From contig NZ_CANLNB010000003.1 in the NCBI RefSeq assembly GCF_947492455.1, forward strand, positions 1-64,000: a DNA stretch of 64,000 bases, read 5' to 3'. How positions within the stretch are numbered: position 1 is the stretch's first letter; each line of letters opens with the position of its first letter. Made by a program: the position numbers and the translations under genes. This stretch comes from an uncultured Aliiroseovarius sp. Lineage in GTDB: Bacteria > Pseudomonadota > Alphaproteobacteria > Rhodobacterales > Rhodobacteraceae. Shown in pieces: positions 43,306 through 52,098 of this stretch. The notes below the pieces were generated by a model, which saw only the letters and a list, made by a program, of their open reading frames with translations, did not search any database and was not told where the DNA came from.

Positions 43306-45384
43306 TCAGCGTTCCGGGCGCGGGGCCGGGCGGGGGTCGTCTGCGTCGGGGGCGAAGACTTCGGGGCCACTATAGGACGGCGCGGCGGTGTCTTCAGGTG
43401 AGTCTGTGGTGGTCGCGTCCGAAACGTCGCCGTCCGCGGCTTCGGTGTCAGGGGCTTCGCCCCCTTCGACCGGAGCGTCTGCTGCAGGCGCATCGGTGGT
43501 TTCGGGCGCGGCTTCGGTTTCCAGAGCTTCCGCGTCGTCAGCAGTCTTTGCGTCGTCGTCCGACACACCTTCCAACAAGCGGAACTCGATCCGGCGGTTG
43601 GCTTCGCGGCCTTCCTCGGTTCCGTTGTCAGCGATCGGGTTTTCCTCGCCATAACCGACAGCCGACAGGTTCGAGGTCAGGATCCGGCGCGACAGAAGCG
43701 CCGACAGGACGGCCTGCGCACGGTTTTGCGACAAGGCAAGGTTCATTTCCTCGCGGCCTTGGCTATCGGTGTAGCCTGCGATCTCCATCCGCACGTCCGA
43801 GCAGTCGCGCATGATCTCGGCAATCTTGTCGACGGTCTCGGCAGCTGAGGCTTCGATATTGGCCGAGCTGGGCGCGAAGGTGATTTTCTTTTCGGCCAGA
43901 ACCGCGTTGATGTCTGCGGCACATTCTTCCGGGCTGGGCAGCAGCAGGGTCGGGTTCAGGCTTTCTTCGTAGGCGACATTGACCTGAAAGTTCTCCGACG
44001 CGCCAAGTTTCTCGCCCAACAGGCGCGAGATTTCTGCAGCGACTTCTGGGTCTCCGGTGCGCCCGCGAATGTCCACGATGTCGGGCTGCACGACGATCAC
44101 ACCGCTGTGGACCAGCGACAGGGCCTCAAGGCCAGCCAGAACGCGCGTGGGCCAGTTGCTGGGCAGATCGGGATCAAGGCGGGTGGCCGGGTAGACCGCG
44201 TTTGAGCCGAACTTGGCGCGGGCAAAGCTTTCTGCCGCGCTGCGCAAGGCTTCGTCCGACAAGCGGCCGCGCAGTTGCACCTGACCTTCGGGGCTAAGGG
44301 TTGCGACGAATTCGGGTGTTGCCTCGCCTTCGCCGGTGCCGTCGATCTTGACGGGTTCCGGCAGGACCGAGTGCAGCGAATAGAGGTCCGGCAAGTTGCT
44401 TTCCAGCTCGCCCACCACGCGGTCGAAGGTGGCTTGCGGCGTGGTGTCCAGCGCGACCAGAGTAACGTCGGCATCCGAGAAGGTAACCGAACCGCCGCCA
44501 AGGGCCGCGACCGCGTTAATCCCCATTTCGGCCGCATCGGCCCAATCCGGGGACGGTACGCCCAGCCCGATGATGCAGTTGGCCACACCTTCAAGCCCCG
44601 CTTCGGTCGCGGCCGAGATGATCTTGGCGCGTCCGATGGCGTTATGAGCGGAACAGGCGTCAAACCGTGCGCCCTCGTCGTCAATCAGGAAGCGCAGCGT
44701 GAAGGGGGTGATGACCGGGCGCGGAGCCGAGATGTCGATGGACAAAAGGATCGAGCGCGGGGCCTTGCGCTTCAGAAGGCGGGCCCATTCTTGCTGCTCT
44801 TCTGCGCTGTCGGCCACCGCGGTGATCGACACCTTGTCGGCATCCATCGAGATTTTCGAGCGCGGCAGCTGTTTCAGCGCATAGAGCGCGAAGTCCAGCG
44901 TCGTGTCCCAGTTGGCGGGGATGGGATAGTCGGCGACCTCTAAAAGGTCCGTGACCTCGGCCTTGTCGGCGATCCGCCCCACTTCTTTCACCAGCCCCTT
45001 GCGGTCCGATTTCGTGGGGATCAGGCCGATCATCGAGATGCCCGAGTTGTTGCGTAAAACCTCGATCGAGAAGCGCGGCGGTGCGACGATCTCGGCCTCA
45101 GGGATGGTCATGTTGTCAATCACACGGGTCGCGTCGACCTCACCCCCGGCGATGGACAGCGCGCGAAAGCGCATGGCTTCGCTGGGTGCATTGCCTGATA
45201 GCACGACCTGCAAACCATCGGACTGAACCTGCGCCCATTCATGCCCGCGCAGGGTCAGCGCATCCTGCACAGCATCTTCTGAAAAGCTTTCGATGGCATT
45301 GACCGAAAGAATAGCCGCAAACAGGGCCAGAAAAGCGCCAACAACAAGCGAGGCCGAGGCCATAAGAAATTGCGAGGGGCGCAT
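43306..45384 (-). CDS. OmpA-family envelope protein with long N-terminal region and acidic tail
   Basis: A 692-residue protein. An N-terminal hydrophobic segment (about 8-30) anchors or exports it. A large middle region contains repeated BON-like stretches (LTLRGHEWAQVQSDGLQVVLSG, VQLRGRLSDEALRSAAES). The OmpA peptidoglycan-binding domain follows (ITFAPSSANI, IEIAGYTDSQG-like, NLALSQNRAQAVL, ANRRIEFRLL). The last roughly 90 residues are Asp/Glu/Ala/Thr-rich and likely disordered, ending in a proline/arginine cluster. It probably tethers the envelope to peptidoglycan. Confidence 0.85.
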   Translation of the reverse strand: MRPSQFLMASASLVVGAFLALFAAILSVNAIESFSEDAVQDALTLRGHEWAQVQSDGLQVVLSGNAPSEAMRFRALSIAGGEVDATRVIDNMTIPEAEIVAPPRFSIEVLRNNSGISMIGLIPTKSDRKGLVKEVGRIADKAEVTDLLEVADYPIPANWDTTLDFALYALKQLPRSKISMDADKVSITAVADSAEEQQEWARLLKRKAPRSILLSIDISAPRPVITPFTLRFLIDDEGARFDACSAHNAIGRAKIISAATEAGLEGVANCIIGLGVPSPDWADAAEMGINAVAALGGGSVTFSDADVTLVALDTTPQATFDRVVGELESNLPDLYSLHSVLPEPVKIDGTGEGEATPEFVATLSPEGQVQLRGRLSDEALRSAAESFARAKFGSNAVYPATRLDPDLPSNWPTRVLAGLEALSLVHSGVIVVQPDIVDIRGRTGDPEVAAEISRLLGEKLGASENFQVNVAYEESLNPTLLLPSPEECAADINAVLAEKKITFAPSSANIEASAAETVDKIAEIMRDCSDVRMEIAGYTDSQGREEMNLALSQNRAQAVLSALLSRRILTSNLSAVGYGEENPIADNGTEEGREANRRIEFRLLEGVSDDDAKTADDAEALETEAAPETTDAPAADAPVEGGEAPDTEAADGDVSDATTTDSPEDTAAPSYSGPEVFAPDADDPRPAPRPER

Positions 45385-45448
45385 ACGTATTCAGGTCCGT
45401 GATTTCTTTGGTTTTTAGTTTATTATGGGGTCAGGGGGCAGGGTGCAA

Positions 45449-46417
45449 TCATACGATTTGGCTTGCGGCAAGAAACAGCACAAGAATAAGCCCCGTATCA
45501 CGGTTGGATCGGAACAGTTTTAGGCAGTTTTCCGGGCTGTCCGTGTCCAGCGAGCGCAGTTGCCATGCCAGATGCCACCCCATGAACCACGCGCCACCCA
45601 GCGCGATGACCAGCGACAGGACATTCGCGTTAGGGGCCAGTGCCAGAATGATCGCAAGGGCGGTCAGCGCGACGGTGGCAATCAGGAACAACCGCAGCCA
45701 TGCGCGGCTGTTCTCGCCAAATAGGCGTGCGGTGGATTTCACGCCGATCAGCGCGTCATCCTCGGTGTCCTGATAGGCATAGATCGTGTCATAAAACAGG
45801 GTCCACGCGATCCCAGCGGCATAAAGCGCGACAGGCGCGAAGCTGAGCGATCCGGTATGCGCAACCCACCCCACAAATGCGCCCCAGTTGAACGCGATGC
45901 CAAGGAAGACCTGCGGCCACCATGTGAAGCGCTTGGCAAAAGGATAGATTGCCACGGGCAGCAGGGCCGCGACACCCAGCAGAATTGTGGTCCAGTTGAA
46001 GGTCAGAAGAATGGCGAAGGAAATCAGCGCCTGAACGCCCATCCACACCAACGCCTGTTTCACCGTAACCTGACCCGAGGGGATCGGGCGGCTTTTCGTG
46101 CGCTCGACCTTGCCGTCGAAATCGCGGTCGGTGATGTCATTCCACGTACACCCCGCCCCACGCATCAGGAAGGCCCCGATCGCGCAGCCCAGCATGATCC
46201 ACGCGTCGTACCAGCCAATGCGACCCGTGCTTGCGGTGGCCAGAAGCAGGCTCCACCAGCAGGGGATTAGCAAGAGCCATGTGCCAATCGGACGATCCGC
46301 GCGGCTGAGGCGCAGATAGGGTCGCGACCAAGCTGGCGCGCGGTGATCCACCCAATTGCCCGTATAGGCATCAGAAACCTGTCCATTCTGGTCTGGCAAA
46401 TCGGCGTTCGGGGTCAT
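45449..46417 (-). CDS. ubiA: 4-hydroxybenzoate polyprenyltransferase
   Basis: Integral membrane prenyltransferase of 322 residues for ubiquinone synthesis. The first aspartate motif NDITDRDFDGKVERTKSRPI and the second, DTIYAYQDTEDDALIGVKSTA, bind magnesium-diphosphate. About eight or nine helices surround them. The start is only 11 bp from the divergent rsmE start; a GTG at 46351 would give a shorter N-terminus closer to the family core. Confidence 0.94.
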   Translation of the reverse strand: MTPNADLPDQNGQVSDAYTGNWVDHRAPAWSRPYLRLSRADRPIGTWLLLIPCWWSLLLATASTGRIGWYDAWIMLGCAIGAFLMRGAGCTWNDITDRDFDGKVERTKSRPIPSGQVTVKQALVWMGVQALISFAILLTFNWTTILLGVAALLPVAIYPFAKRFTWWPQVFLGIAFNWGAFVGWVAHTGSLSFAPVALYAAGIAWTLFYDTIYAYQDTEDDALIGVKSTARLFGENSRAWLRLFLIATVALTALAIILALAPNANVLSLVIALGGAWFMGWHLAWQLRSLDTDSPENCLKLFRSNRDTGLILVLFLAASQIV

Positions 46418-46428
46418 AGATTTCCCTC

Positions 46429-47154
46429 ATGAAACAGGCAAAAGTCAGGCTCTATGTAGATCACCCCTTGGGTCAGGGGCAAACCGTTTCGCTGGATCGC
46501 GATCAGGCACATTACCTTTTTGGGGTAATGCGGCTGGGCGAAGGCGATCTAGTGGCGCTGTTCAACGGGCGCGACGGCGAATACCCCGCCCGCGTGATCG
46601 AGGCCGGCAAACGCAAGGGTGTGCTGGAGTGTCTTGAGCAATCCCGCCCGCTGCACATGCCCCCCGATCTGTGGCTGTGCTTTGCGCCGATCAAGAAGGC
46701 GCGCACCGATTTCATTGTCGAGAAAGCCGCCGAGATGGGCGCCGCCCTGATCCAGCCCATGTCGACCGAGTTCACCAATTCCGAACGCATCCGCCGCGAT
46801 CGTCTGCAGGCCCACGCTGTCGAGGCGGCCGAGCAATGCGGTGGCACCTATGTGCCCGAGGTCGTGGATCTAATGCGTATGGACAAGCTTTTGGACGCGT
46901 GGCCCGACGACCGCCAGATCATGTTCTGTGACGAGGCGCTGGTGGGCGCGGCCGAGACGCTCACCGCCGCCAGCGGCCACCGCTGGGCCATCTTCATCGG
47001 TCCCGAAGGCGGCTTCTCCGACCGCGAACGCGCCCGCCTCCACACAATGGAAAACGCCCACCCCGTCAGCCTCGGCCCCCGCATCCTGCGCGCCGACACC
47101 GCCGCCGTCGCCGCCATGACCATGTGGCAGCAAGTGCTTGGGGATTGGGGATGA
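46429..47154 (+). CDS. rsmE: 16S rRNA (uracil-1498-N3)-methyltransferase
   Basis: SPOUT-class methyltransferase of 241 residues. An N-terminal PUA-like domain precedes the trefoil-knot domain with its SAM-binding FIGPEGGFSDRE and ending LGPRILRADTAAVAA, which is diagnostic of RsmE. It is divergent from ubiA with an 11-bp gap and overlaps the next gene by 4 bp (ATGA). Confidence 0.95.
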   Translation: MKQAKVRLYVDHPLGQGQTVSLDRDQAHYLFGVMRLGEGDLVALFNGRDGEYPARVIEAGKRKGVLECLEQSRPLHMPPDLWLCFAPIKKARTDFIVEKAAEMGAALIQPMSTEFTNSERIRRDRLQAHAVEAAEQCGGTYVPEVVDLMRMDKLLDAWPDDRQIMFCDEALVGAAETLTAASGHRWAIFIGPEGGFSDRERARLHTMENAHPVSLGPRILRADTAAVAAMTMWQQVLGDWG

Positions 47155-47657
47155 TCCGTCCCGAACTTCAGGCGCAACTTCTGCGCTATCGCGAGGCGCT
47201 TTTTGGCGTCGCCATCGTCCTTCTCGGTCTCTTGTGGGCATGGGATTCCCTTGGGCTGATCACATGGATGGGTCTGGCCTTGGCCGCGTTTGGTGCGGTG
47301 ATCCTGTGGTCCGGCCTGCGGCGTGCGCGTATTCGCTCGGCACATGGGGGCGTCGGCGTGGTGCAGATTGACGAACGCCAAGTGACCTATCTGGCACCTG
47401 TTGGGGGCGGCTTTGCCTCGCTTGACGATGTGGTGCGGATCGAGATTGGGCGCGACTTGGCGGGGCTTCCCGTTTGGCGGTTCCAGCAATTGGGCGCGGT
47501 CCTGACCATCCCCGCCCGCGCCGAAGGGGCCGAAGCGATCTTTGATGCGCTGACCGCGCTGTCCGGCGCCAATATCGACGCCGCGATCCGGGCGGTGAAC
47601 ACGTCCCCAAATGACACTGTCGTGATCTGGACGCGCGGCGTCGCAAAGCTGCATTGA
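47151..47657 (+). CDS. Small membrane protein of unknown function
   Basis: A 168-residue protein with two close hydrophobic helices (about 18-36 and 40-58) followed by a soluble domain with strand-rich segments (GVGVVQIDERQVTYLAPVGGGFASLDDVVRIEI-type region). The layout resembles the unknown membrane protein at 18891-19436. It is translationally coupled to rsmE and lies 63 bp before gshA. No function is assigned. Confidence 0.7.
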   Translation: MIRPELQAQLLRYREALFGVAIVLLGLLWAWDSLGLITWMGLALAAFGAVILWSGLRRARIRSAHGGVGVVQIDERQVTYLAPVGGGFASLDDVVRIEIGRDLAGLPVWRFQQLGAVLTIPARAEGAEAIFDALTALSGANIDAAIRAVNTSPNDTVVIWTRGVAKLH

Positions 47658-47720
47658 CACTGGCCGCCGCTTGCCCCACGACTGGAGCCCCCTAAAGGGC
47701 GTATTCAACAGGAGCCGAAC

Positions 47721-49091
47721 ATGTCCATTCCTCAGTCCGGTGGTGGCCCGATCACCCATCACGATCAACTGGCCCAGTTCCTGGAAGACGGCTGCAAACC
47801 GCGCGAGACATGGAAGATCGGCACCGAGCACGAGAAGTTCGGCTATTGCAAGGACACGCTGAAGCCGCTGCCCTATGACGGTCCGCGCTCGATCCTAAAA
47901 ATGCTGGAAGGTCTGCGCGACCGCTATAACTGGACCGAGGTGCGCGAGGCAGGCAACCTGATCGGGTTGAAGCGCGAGGGCGCGAACATCTCGTTGGAAC
48001 CCGGTGGGCAGTTCGAGCTGTCCGGCGCGCCGTTGGACAACATCCACCAGACCTGTGACGAGGTGAACGAACACCTGCGCGAAGTGCATGAAATCGCGGA
48101 CGAGATCGGCGCGCGCTTCATCGGTCTTGGCGCTGCGCCCGAATGGACGCACGAGCAAATGCCGGTGATGCCCAAGGGGCGGTATAAGCTGATGACCGAC
48201 TATATGGACAAGGTCGGCACGCACGGAAAACAGATGATGTACCGGACCTGTACCGTGCAGGTGAACCTCGACTTCGCGGACGAGGCCGACATGGTGCAGA
48301 AATTCCGCGTGGCGCTGGCGCTGCAGCCGGTGGCGACCGCACTGTTTGCGAACTCACCCTTCTTCGAAGGCAAGCCCAATGGCCACAAATCCTGGCGCTC
48401 GCGCATCTGGCGTGATCTGGATGGCGCGCGCACCGGGATGCTACCGTTTGTGTTTGAAGACGGCATGGGGTTTGAGCGCTACGTGGACTATGCGCTCGAT
48501 GTGCCGATGTATTTCGTCTATCGCGACGGGCAGTATATCGACGCGCTGGGCCAAAGCTTCCGCGACTTCATGCAGGGCAAACTGCCCGCGCTGCCCGGTG
48601 AAACGCCGACGCTGAGCGATTGGGCCGACCACCTGACCACGATCTTCCCCGAGGCACGGATTAAGCAATATATGGAGATGCGCGGCGCCGATGGTGGCCC
48701 GTGGCGTCGCCTCTGCGCGCTGCCCGCCCTGTGGGTTGGCCTGATGTATGACCAAACCAGCCTTGATGCGGCGTGGGATCTGGCGAAGGGCTGGGACGAA
48801 GAGACCCGCGAAGCCCTGCGTGTTGCGGCATCCGTCGAAGGCCTGCAGGCCGAGGTGAACGGTATTCGCATGCTCGACCTTGCCCGCCATGTGGTGAAGA
48901 TCGCCGAAGGCGGCCTGAAGGCCCGCGCCCGTGTGGGCAGCGGCGGCATGGTGCCGGACGAGACACACTTCCTGAACGCGCTGCAAGAAAGCGTCGAAGA
49001 AGGCCGCTCGCCCGCCTGTGAACTTCTGGGCAAGTATCACGGCGAATGGGATGGGGATCTCAGCCGGATTTATGCGGAATATAGTTACTGA
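47721..49091 (+). CDS. gshA: Glutamate-cysteine ligase, plant/alphaproteobacterial type
   Basis: First enzyme of glutathione synthesis, 456 residues. The start of the GCS2 fold is visible in WKIGTEHEKFGY with later ISLEPGGQFELSG, and the substrate loop region MYRTCTVQVNLDFADEADM. These belong to the plant-like GshA class used by alphaproteobacteria and chloroplasts, not the E. coli class. An AGGAGCC Shine-Dalgarno supports the ATG at 47721. Plant enzymes are redox-regulated; whether that holds here is unknown. Confidence 0.95.
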   Translation: MSIPQSGGGPITHHDQLAQFLEDGCKPRETWKIGTEHEKFGYCKDTLKPLPYDGPRSILKMLEGLRDRYNWTEVREAGNLIGLKREGANISLEPGGQFELSGAPLDNIHQTCDEVNEHLREVHEIADEIGARFIGLGAAPEWTHEQMPVMPKGRYKLMTDYMDKVGTHGKQMMYRTCTVQVNLDFADEADMVQKFRVALALQPVATALFANSPFFEGKPNGHKSWRSRIWRDLDGARTGMLPFVFEDGMGFERYVDYALDVPMYFVYRDGQYIDALGQSFRDFMQGKLPALPGETPTLSDWADHLTTIFPEARIKQYMEMRGADGGPWRRLCALPALWVGLMYDQTSLDAAWDLAKGWDEETREALRVAASVEGLQAEVNGIRMLDLARHVVKIAEGGLKARARVGSGGMVPDETHFLNALQESVEEGRSPACELLGKYHGEWDGDLSRIYAEYSY

Positions 49092-49129
49092 GAGCTGCTT
49101 TGTGGGACGAAGCTGTCATTTAGCCAATG

Positions 49130-50017
49130 TCAACTTTGTGACTTTGGCCGTTTGTTGACGAGTATGACACCTGCGAAGATTAGTGCGGTGGCGACGTAAT
49201 CCCAAACGACGATAACTTCACCTAAGAATAGCGCACCCAGAAAAAGAGCGACGACTGGCGGGACATACGTGAGCGCGGATGCACGCACCGCACCAAGCTT
49301 GCTAATGACATAATAATAAAGAACGTAAGCCAGTCCTGTTCCCAAGAAGCCAAGGCCGAATACCAGAACAGCGAAGGAGGTCGGATCATCGTAGAGCGTT
49401 CCGAGTCCGGATTTGTCCGTCACAACCAGCAAGATCACGGTTGCAAAGCCAAGCTGGTACGTTGTGAGTGCGGCTGGCGGTAGGTCCAGAGGTGTGACAA
49501 ACTTGCGGGCATAGACAAAAGAAACGCCTAGGCTGAATGAGCCGAACACCATCCACAACACGCCAAATAGGTAGCTGTCGCCGAGTCCTCCTGAAAATGG
49601 CTTCGCAATCAGGGTCACGCCAATCAATCCGACAAGCAAACCCAAAACCCGATTGGTGGTGAGCTTCTCTTCAGGCAGGAATAGAACCGCAGCCAGAAGC
49701 GAGAAAAGCGGAATTGACGCACTAACTGCACCTGCCAAGCCAGATTGCAACAGTGCCGTGCCTTGGGCAAAACCGTAGAAATAGAGTGCGGCAGCGAGGC
49801 AGGCCATAGCGACAAAATGCAGGCTATGCTTTAGATCAGAGAGCCTTAGCTGCCTCGTGATCAATGCGTAAGCCGCTACCGTCAAAAAACCGGCAATGAC
49901 CCGCACCAGTACAACCTGCATCGGGGTGACGGCATCGGTTGACCACTTAATGAACACAAAATTTGTGCCCCAGATCAACCCCAACAAAAGCCAGGCCAGC
50001 ACGGCGCGATTGATCAT
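49130..50017 (-). CDS. EamA/DMT-family permease
   Basis: A permease of 295 residues from the ATG at 50017 (50029 is also possible) with about ten membrane helices in two EamA repeats (the first starts LGLIWGTNFVFIKW). It lies 13 bp after a MarR-family gene and probably forms a regulated efflux unit with it. Base composition is clearly more AT-rich than the adjoining gshA and oxidase genes, suggesting separate acquisition. The substrate is unknown. Confidence 0.85.
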   Translation of the reverse strand: MINRAVLAWLLLGLIWGTNFVFIKWSTDAVTPMQVVLVRVIAGFLTVAAYALITRQLRLSDLKHSLHFVAMACLAAALYFYGFAQGTALLQSGLAGAVSASIPLFSLLAAVLFLPEEKLTTNRVLGLLVGLIGVTLIAKPFSGGLGDSYLFGVLWMVFGSFSLGVSFVYARKFVTPLDLPPAALTTYQLGFATVILLVVTDKSGLGTLYDDPTSFAVLVFGLGFLGTGLAYVLYYYVISKLGAVRASALTYVPPVVALFLGALFLGEVIVVWDYVATALIFAGVILVNKRPKSQS

Positions 50018-50030
50018 GGAGTGTCCCATT

Positions 50031-50441
50031 TCAAGCTGACAGCTTCGCGATTGCATTCAATGCGCGTTGGAAATCGGGGCGTTCGGCCAGCGCGACTTCG
50101 TTTATAACTCGCTCTTGCGCCTTCGCCCAAAACGGCATGACGCGCTCGATTGTGCCCTGCCCTTCGGCGGTTAGTTTTGCGATCTTCGATTTCCCCGTCG
50201 GGGCGCTTTCTACCTGCACACCCCCGCTTTCAATCAGCGGCTCTATTGTCCGGTAGAGCGATGTTCGCTCCATCGCGAGGTCATCGGCCAGCCGCGATAA
50301 AGATAGTGGGCCGTGGCGTTCAAGAGCCCTCAGAATGGAGAGTTGTACAATACTGACGCCAGTTTCAGACAAGGCATCTTGGTAGTGTCGAAACAGGACA
50401 CGGTTTGCCTTTCTCACGGCGGTGAAGATGCACTGATCCAT
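50031..50441 (-). CDS. MarR-family transcriptional regulator
   Basis: Winged-helix regulator of 136 residues. The DNA-binding core (LSILRALERHGPLSLSRLADDLAMERTSLYRTIEPLIESGGVQV-type region) fits the MarR family. Two tandem ATGT-N4-ACAT inverted repeats lie 16 bp upstream of its start, a likely autoregulatory operator. It precedes the EamA permease, so it probably represses export until a ligand releases it. Confidence 0.88.
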   Translation of the reverse strand: MDQCIFTAVRKANRVLFRHYQDALSETGVSIVQLSILRALERHGPLSLSRLADDLAMERTSLYRTIEPLIESGGVQVESAPTGKSKIAKLTAEGQGTIERVMPFWAKAQERVINEVALAERPDFQRALNAIAKLSA

Positions 50442-50456
50442 GGCTTATCCAGTATG

Positions 50457-50481
50457 ATGTTAGTACATCATGTAACTACAT
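50457..50481 (-). promoter_or_regulatory. Tandem ATGT-N4-ACAT boxes upstream of marR
   Basis: ATGTTAGTACAT (50457-50468) and ATGTAACTACAT (50470-50481) are two inverted repeats with identical arms, start-to-start 13 bp apart, directly upstream of the MarR start. Confidence 0.65.
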
Positions 50482-50566
50482 CACATGGGATGAACTTTAC
50501 AAGCGTTTTCACCCCAACTCCAAGAAAGCCGACATTGGTGAATGCGCAGCATCAGTCATTTTGGGC

Positions 50567-52003
50567 TCAAAACTGTCGTTTGTCATTTGTCGAGCACGAC
50601 CCCGGCAACATTTTTCCCGGATTCATGATCACCTTCGGGTCCAACGCCTGTTTGATCTGGCGCATCACCTCCAGCGCCACCGGATCCTTGCGGCGCTGCA
50701 TTGAGGGCAGTTTGGACAGGCCGATCCCGTGTTCAGCAGAAAAGCTGCCGCCCAGTTCGCGCACCACGTCCTCGACCCGTTCCATGATAGGGTCGCAGAG
50801 CGTGGGGTCGCTGGGGAACACCGCGTAGTGGATGTTGCCGTCGCCCAGATGCGCGACTTCAAGCGTGTCGGCATTGGCATCTAGCTGGGCGAGTTCCGAA
50901 GTCATGTGGGCCAAGAAAGGTTCCACCTGATCCAGCGGTAATGCGATGTCGTTGTTTACAAGAGGTTGGCGCCCCAGCACCACCTCGGCGGCGGCCTCGC
51001 GGCGGGTCCACATTTCGACGCGTTGGGTATCGTTTTGTGCGATTACGGCGTCCAGAACAGCGCCGTCCTCCATGAAGCCCGCCAGAACCTCTTCCAGATA
51101 GGTGGTCAGGGGCTGGCTGCCATCTGCGGCCAGTTCCACATCACGCGGTGCGTTTGAAACGATCTCGGTCAGGATGTTGATCTGGTGGCAGTCATCGAAC
51201 GGTGCGCGCAGGTCGGGGCGCTTTTCAGCCAGCGCATCCAGATAGCTGCCCGGCATGTATTCGAACGCCTCGACCGCGCCGCCTGTGACCTCTTGCAAGC
51301 GGTTCAGAACGGATAGCGCGGTGCCAAGCTGGTCAACGGCGATCATGGCGGTCGCGCGCGCGGCAGGGGCAGGGACCAGTTTCAGGACGGCACCGGTGAT
51401 CACGGCCAGCGTGCCTTCCGAGCCAATCAACAGATCGCGCAGGTCATAACCGGAATTGTCCTTGTGCAGTTCGCTCATCAGATCCAGCACGCGACCATCG
51501 GGCAGGACGGCCTCGATCCCGATGCACAGCGCGCGGGTGTTGCCGAATTTCAGCACATTGGACCCACCCGCATTCGTGGCCAGCATTCCAGCAATCTGGC
51601 ACGATCCTTGCGCGCCAAACGTCATGGGAAAGCGCAGCCCGTGTTCAGCGACCACGTTGTGTAGGGTCTCTAACACCACGCCGCCGTCCACGATGGCAAG
51701 GCGGGCGTCGGGTTTGACCTCGCGGACCCTGTTCAGCCGCGCCAGCGACAGCATCATGCTGCCTTCGGGCGCGTGCGCGCCTCCGGAAAGCCCAGTGTGA
51801 CCTGACACCGGCACGACCGGCGTGCATGTCTCATTGGCCAGTTTCATCACCTGCGAGACCTCGTCGACCGATCCGGGCCGCACCACCGCAAGAGGCGTGT
51901 TCTGGTACTTCCCGATCCAATCCGTCGCAAATCCCGCCGTGTCAGGACCAATGAGAACATGATCAGGGCCTGTGATGCTGCGCAGGGCGTTCAGAATATC
52001 CAT
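50567..52003 (-). CDS. FAD-linked oxidase (D-lactate/glycolate dehydrogenase-like)
   Basis: A 478-residue flavoprotein of the vanillyl-alcohol-oxidase/GlcD family. FAD-binding landmarks include LAVVRPGSVDEVSQVMKLA, VVPVSGHTGLSGGA and the LGDGNIHYAVF plus EHGIGLSK segments of the cap domain. It likely oxidises a 2-hydroxy acid to a keto acid and passes electrons to quinone or a cytochrome. The C-terminus continues a few residues (CSTNDKRQF) past the usual NPGKMLPG end and into AT-richer DNA, possibly from a nearby insertion. It is divergent from glpK. Confidence 0.88.
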   Translation of the reverse strand: MDILNALRSITGPDHVLIGPDTAGFATDWIGKYQNTPLAVVRPGSVDEVSQVMKLANETCTPVVPVSGHTGLSGGAHAPEGSMMLSLARLNRVREVKPDARLAIVDGGVVLETLHNVVAEHGLRFPMTFGAQGSCQIAGMLATNAGGSNVLKFGNTRALCIGIEAVLPDGRVLDLMSELHKDNSGYDLRDLLIGSEGTLAVITGAVLKLVPAPAARATAMIAVDQLGTALSVLNRLQEVTGGAVEAFEYMPGSYLDALAEKRPDLRAPFDDCHQINILTEIVSNAPRDVELAADGSQPLTTYLEEVLAGFMEDGAVLDAVIAQNDTQRVEMWTRREAAAEVVLGRQPLVNNDIALPLDQVEPFLAHMTSELAQLDANADTLEVAHLGDGNIHYAVFPSDPTLCDPIMERVEDVVRELGGSFSAEHGIGLSKLPSMQRRKDPVALEVMRQIKQALDPKVIMNPGKMLPGSCSTNDKRQF

Positions 52004-52098
52004 TTCGGGTCCTTCGGGATGTGCGTGACTTGGATTTGGCAGGGTGCTAGCGATAACTTCTAGAAAGTTCCGCGCGCGATGCCAAGAAGGAGAGCCCC

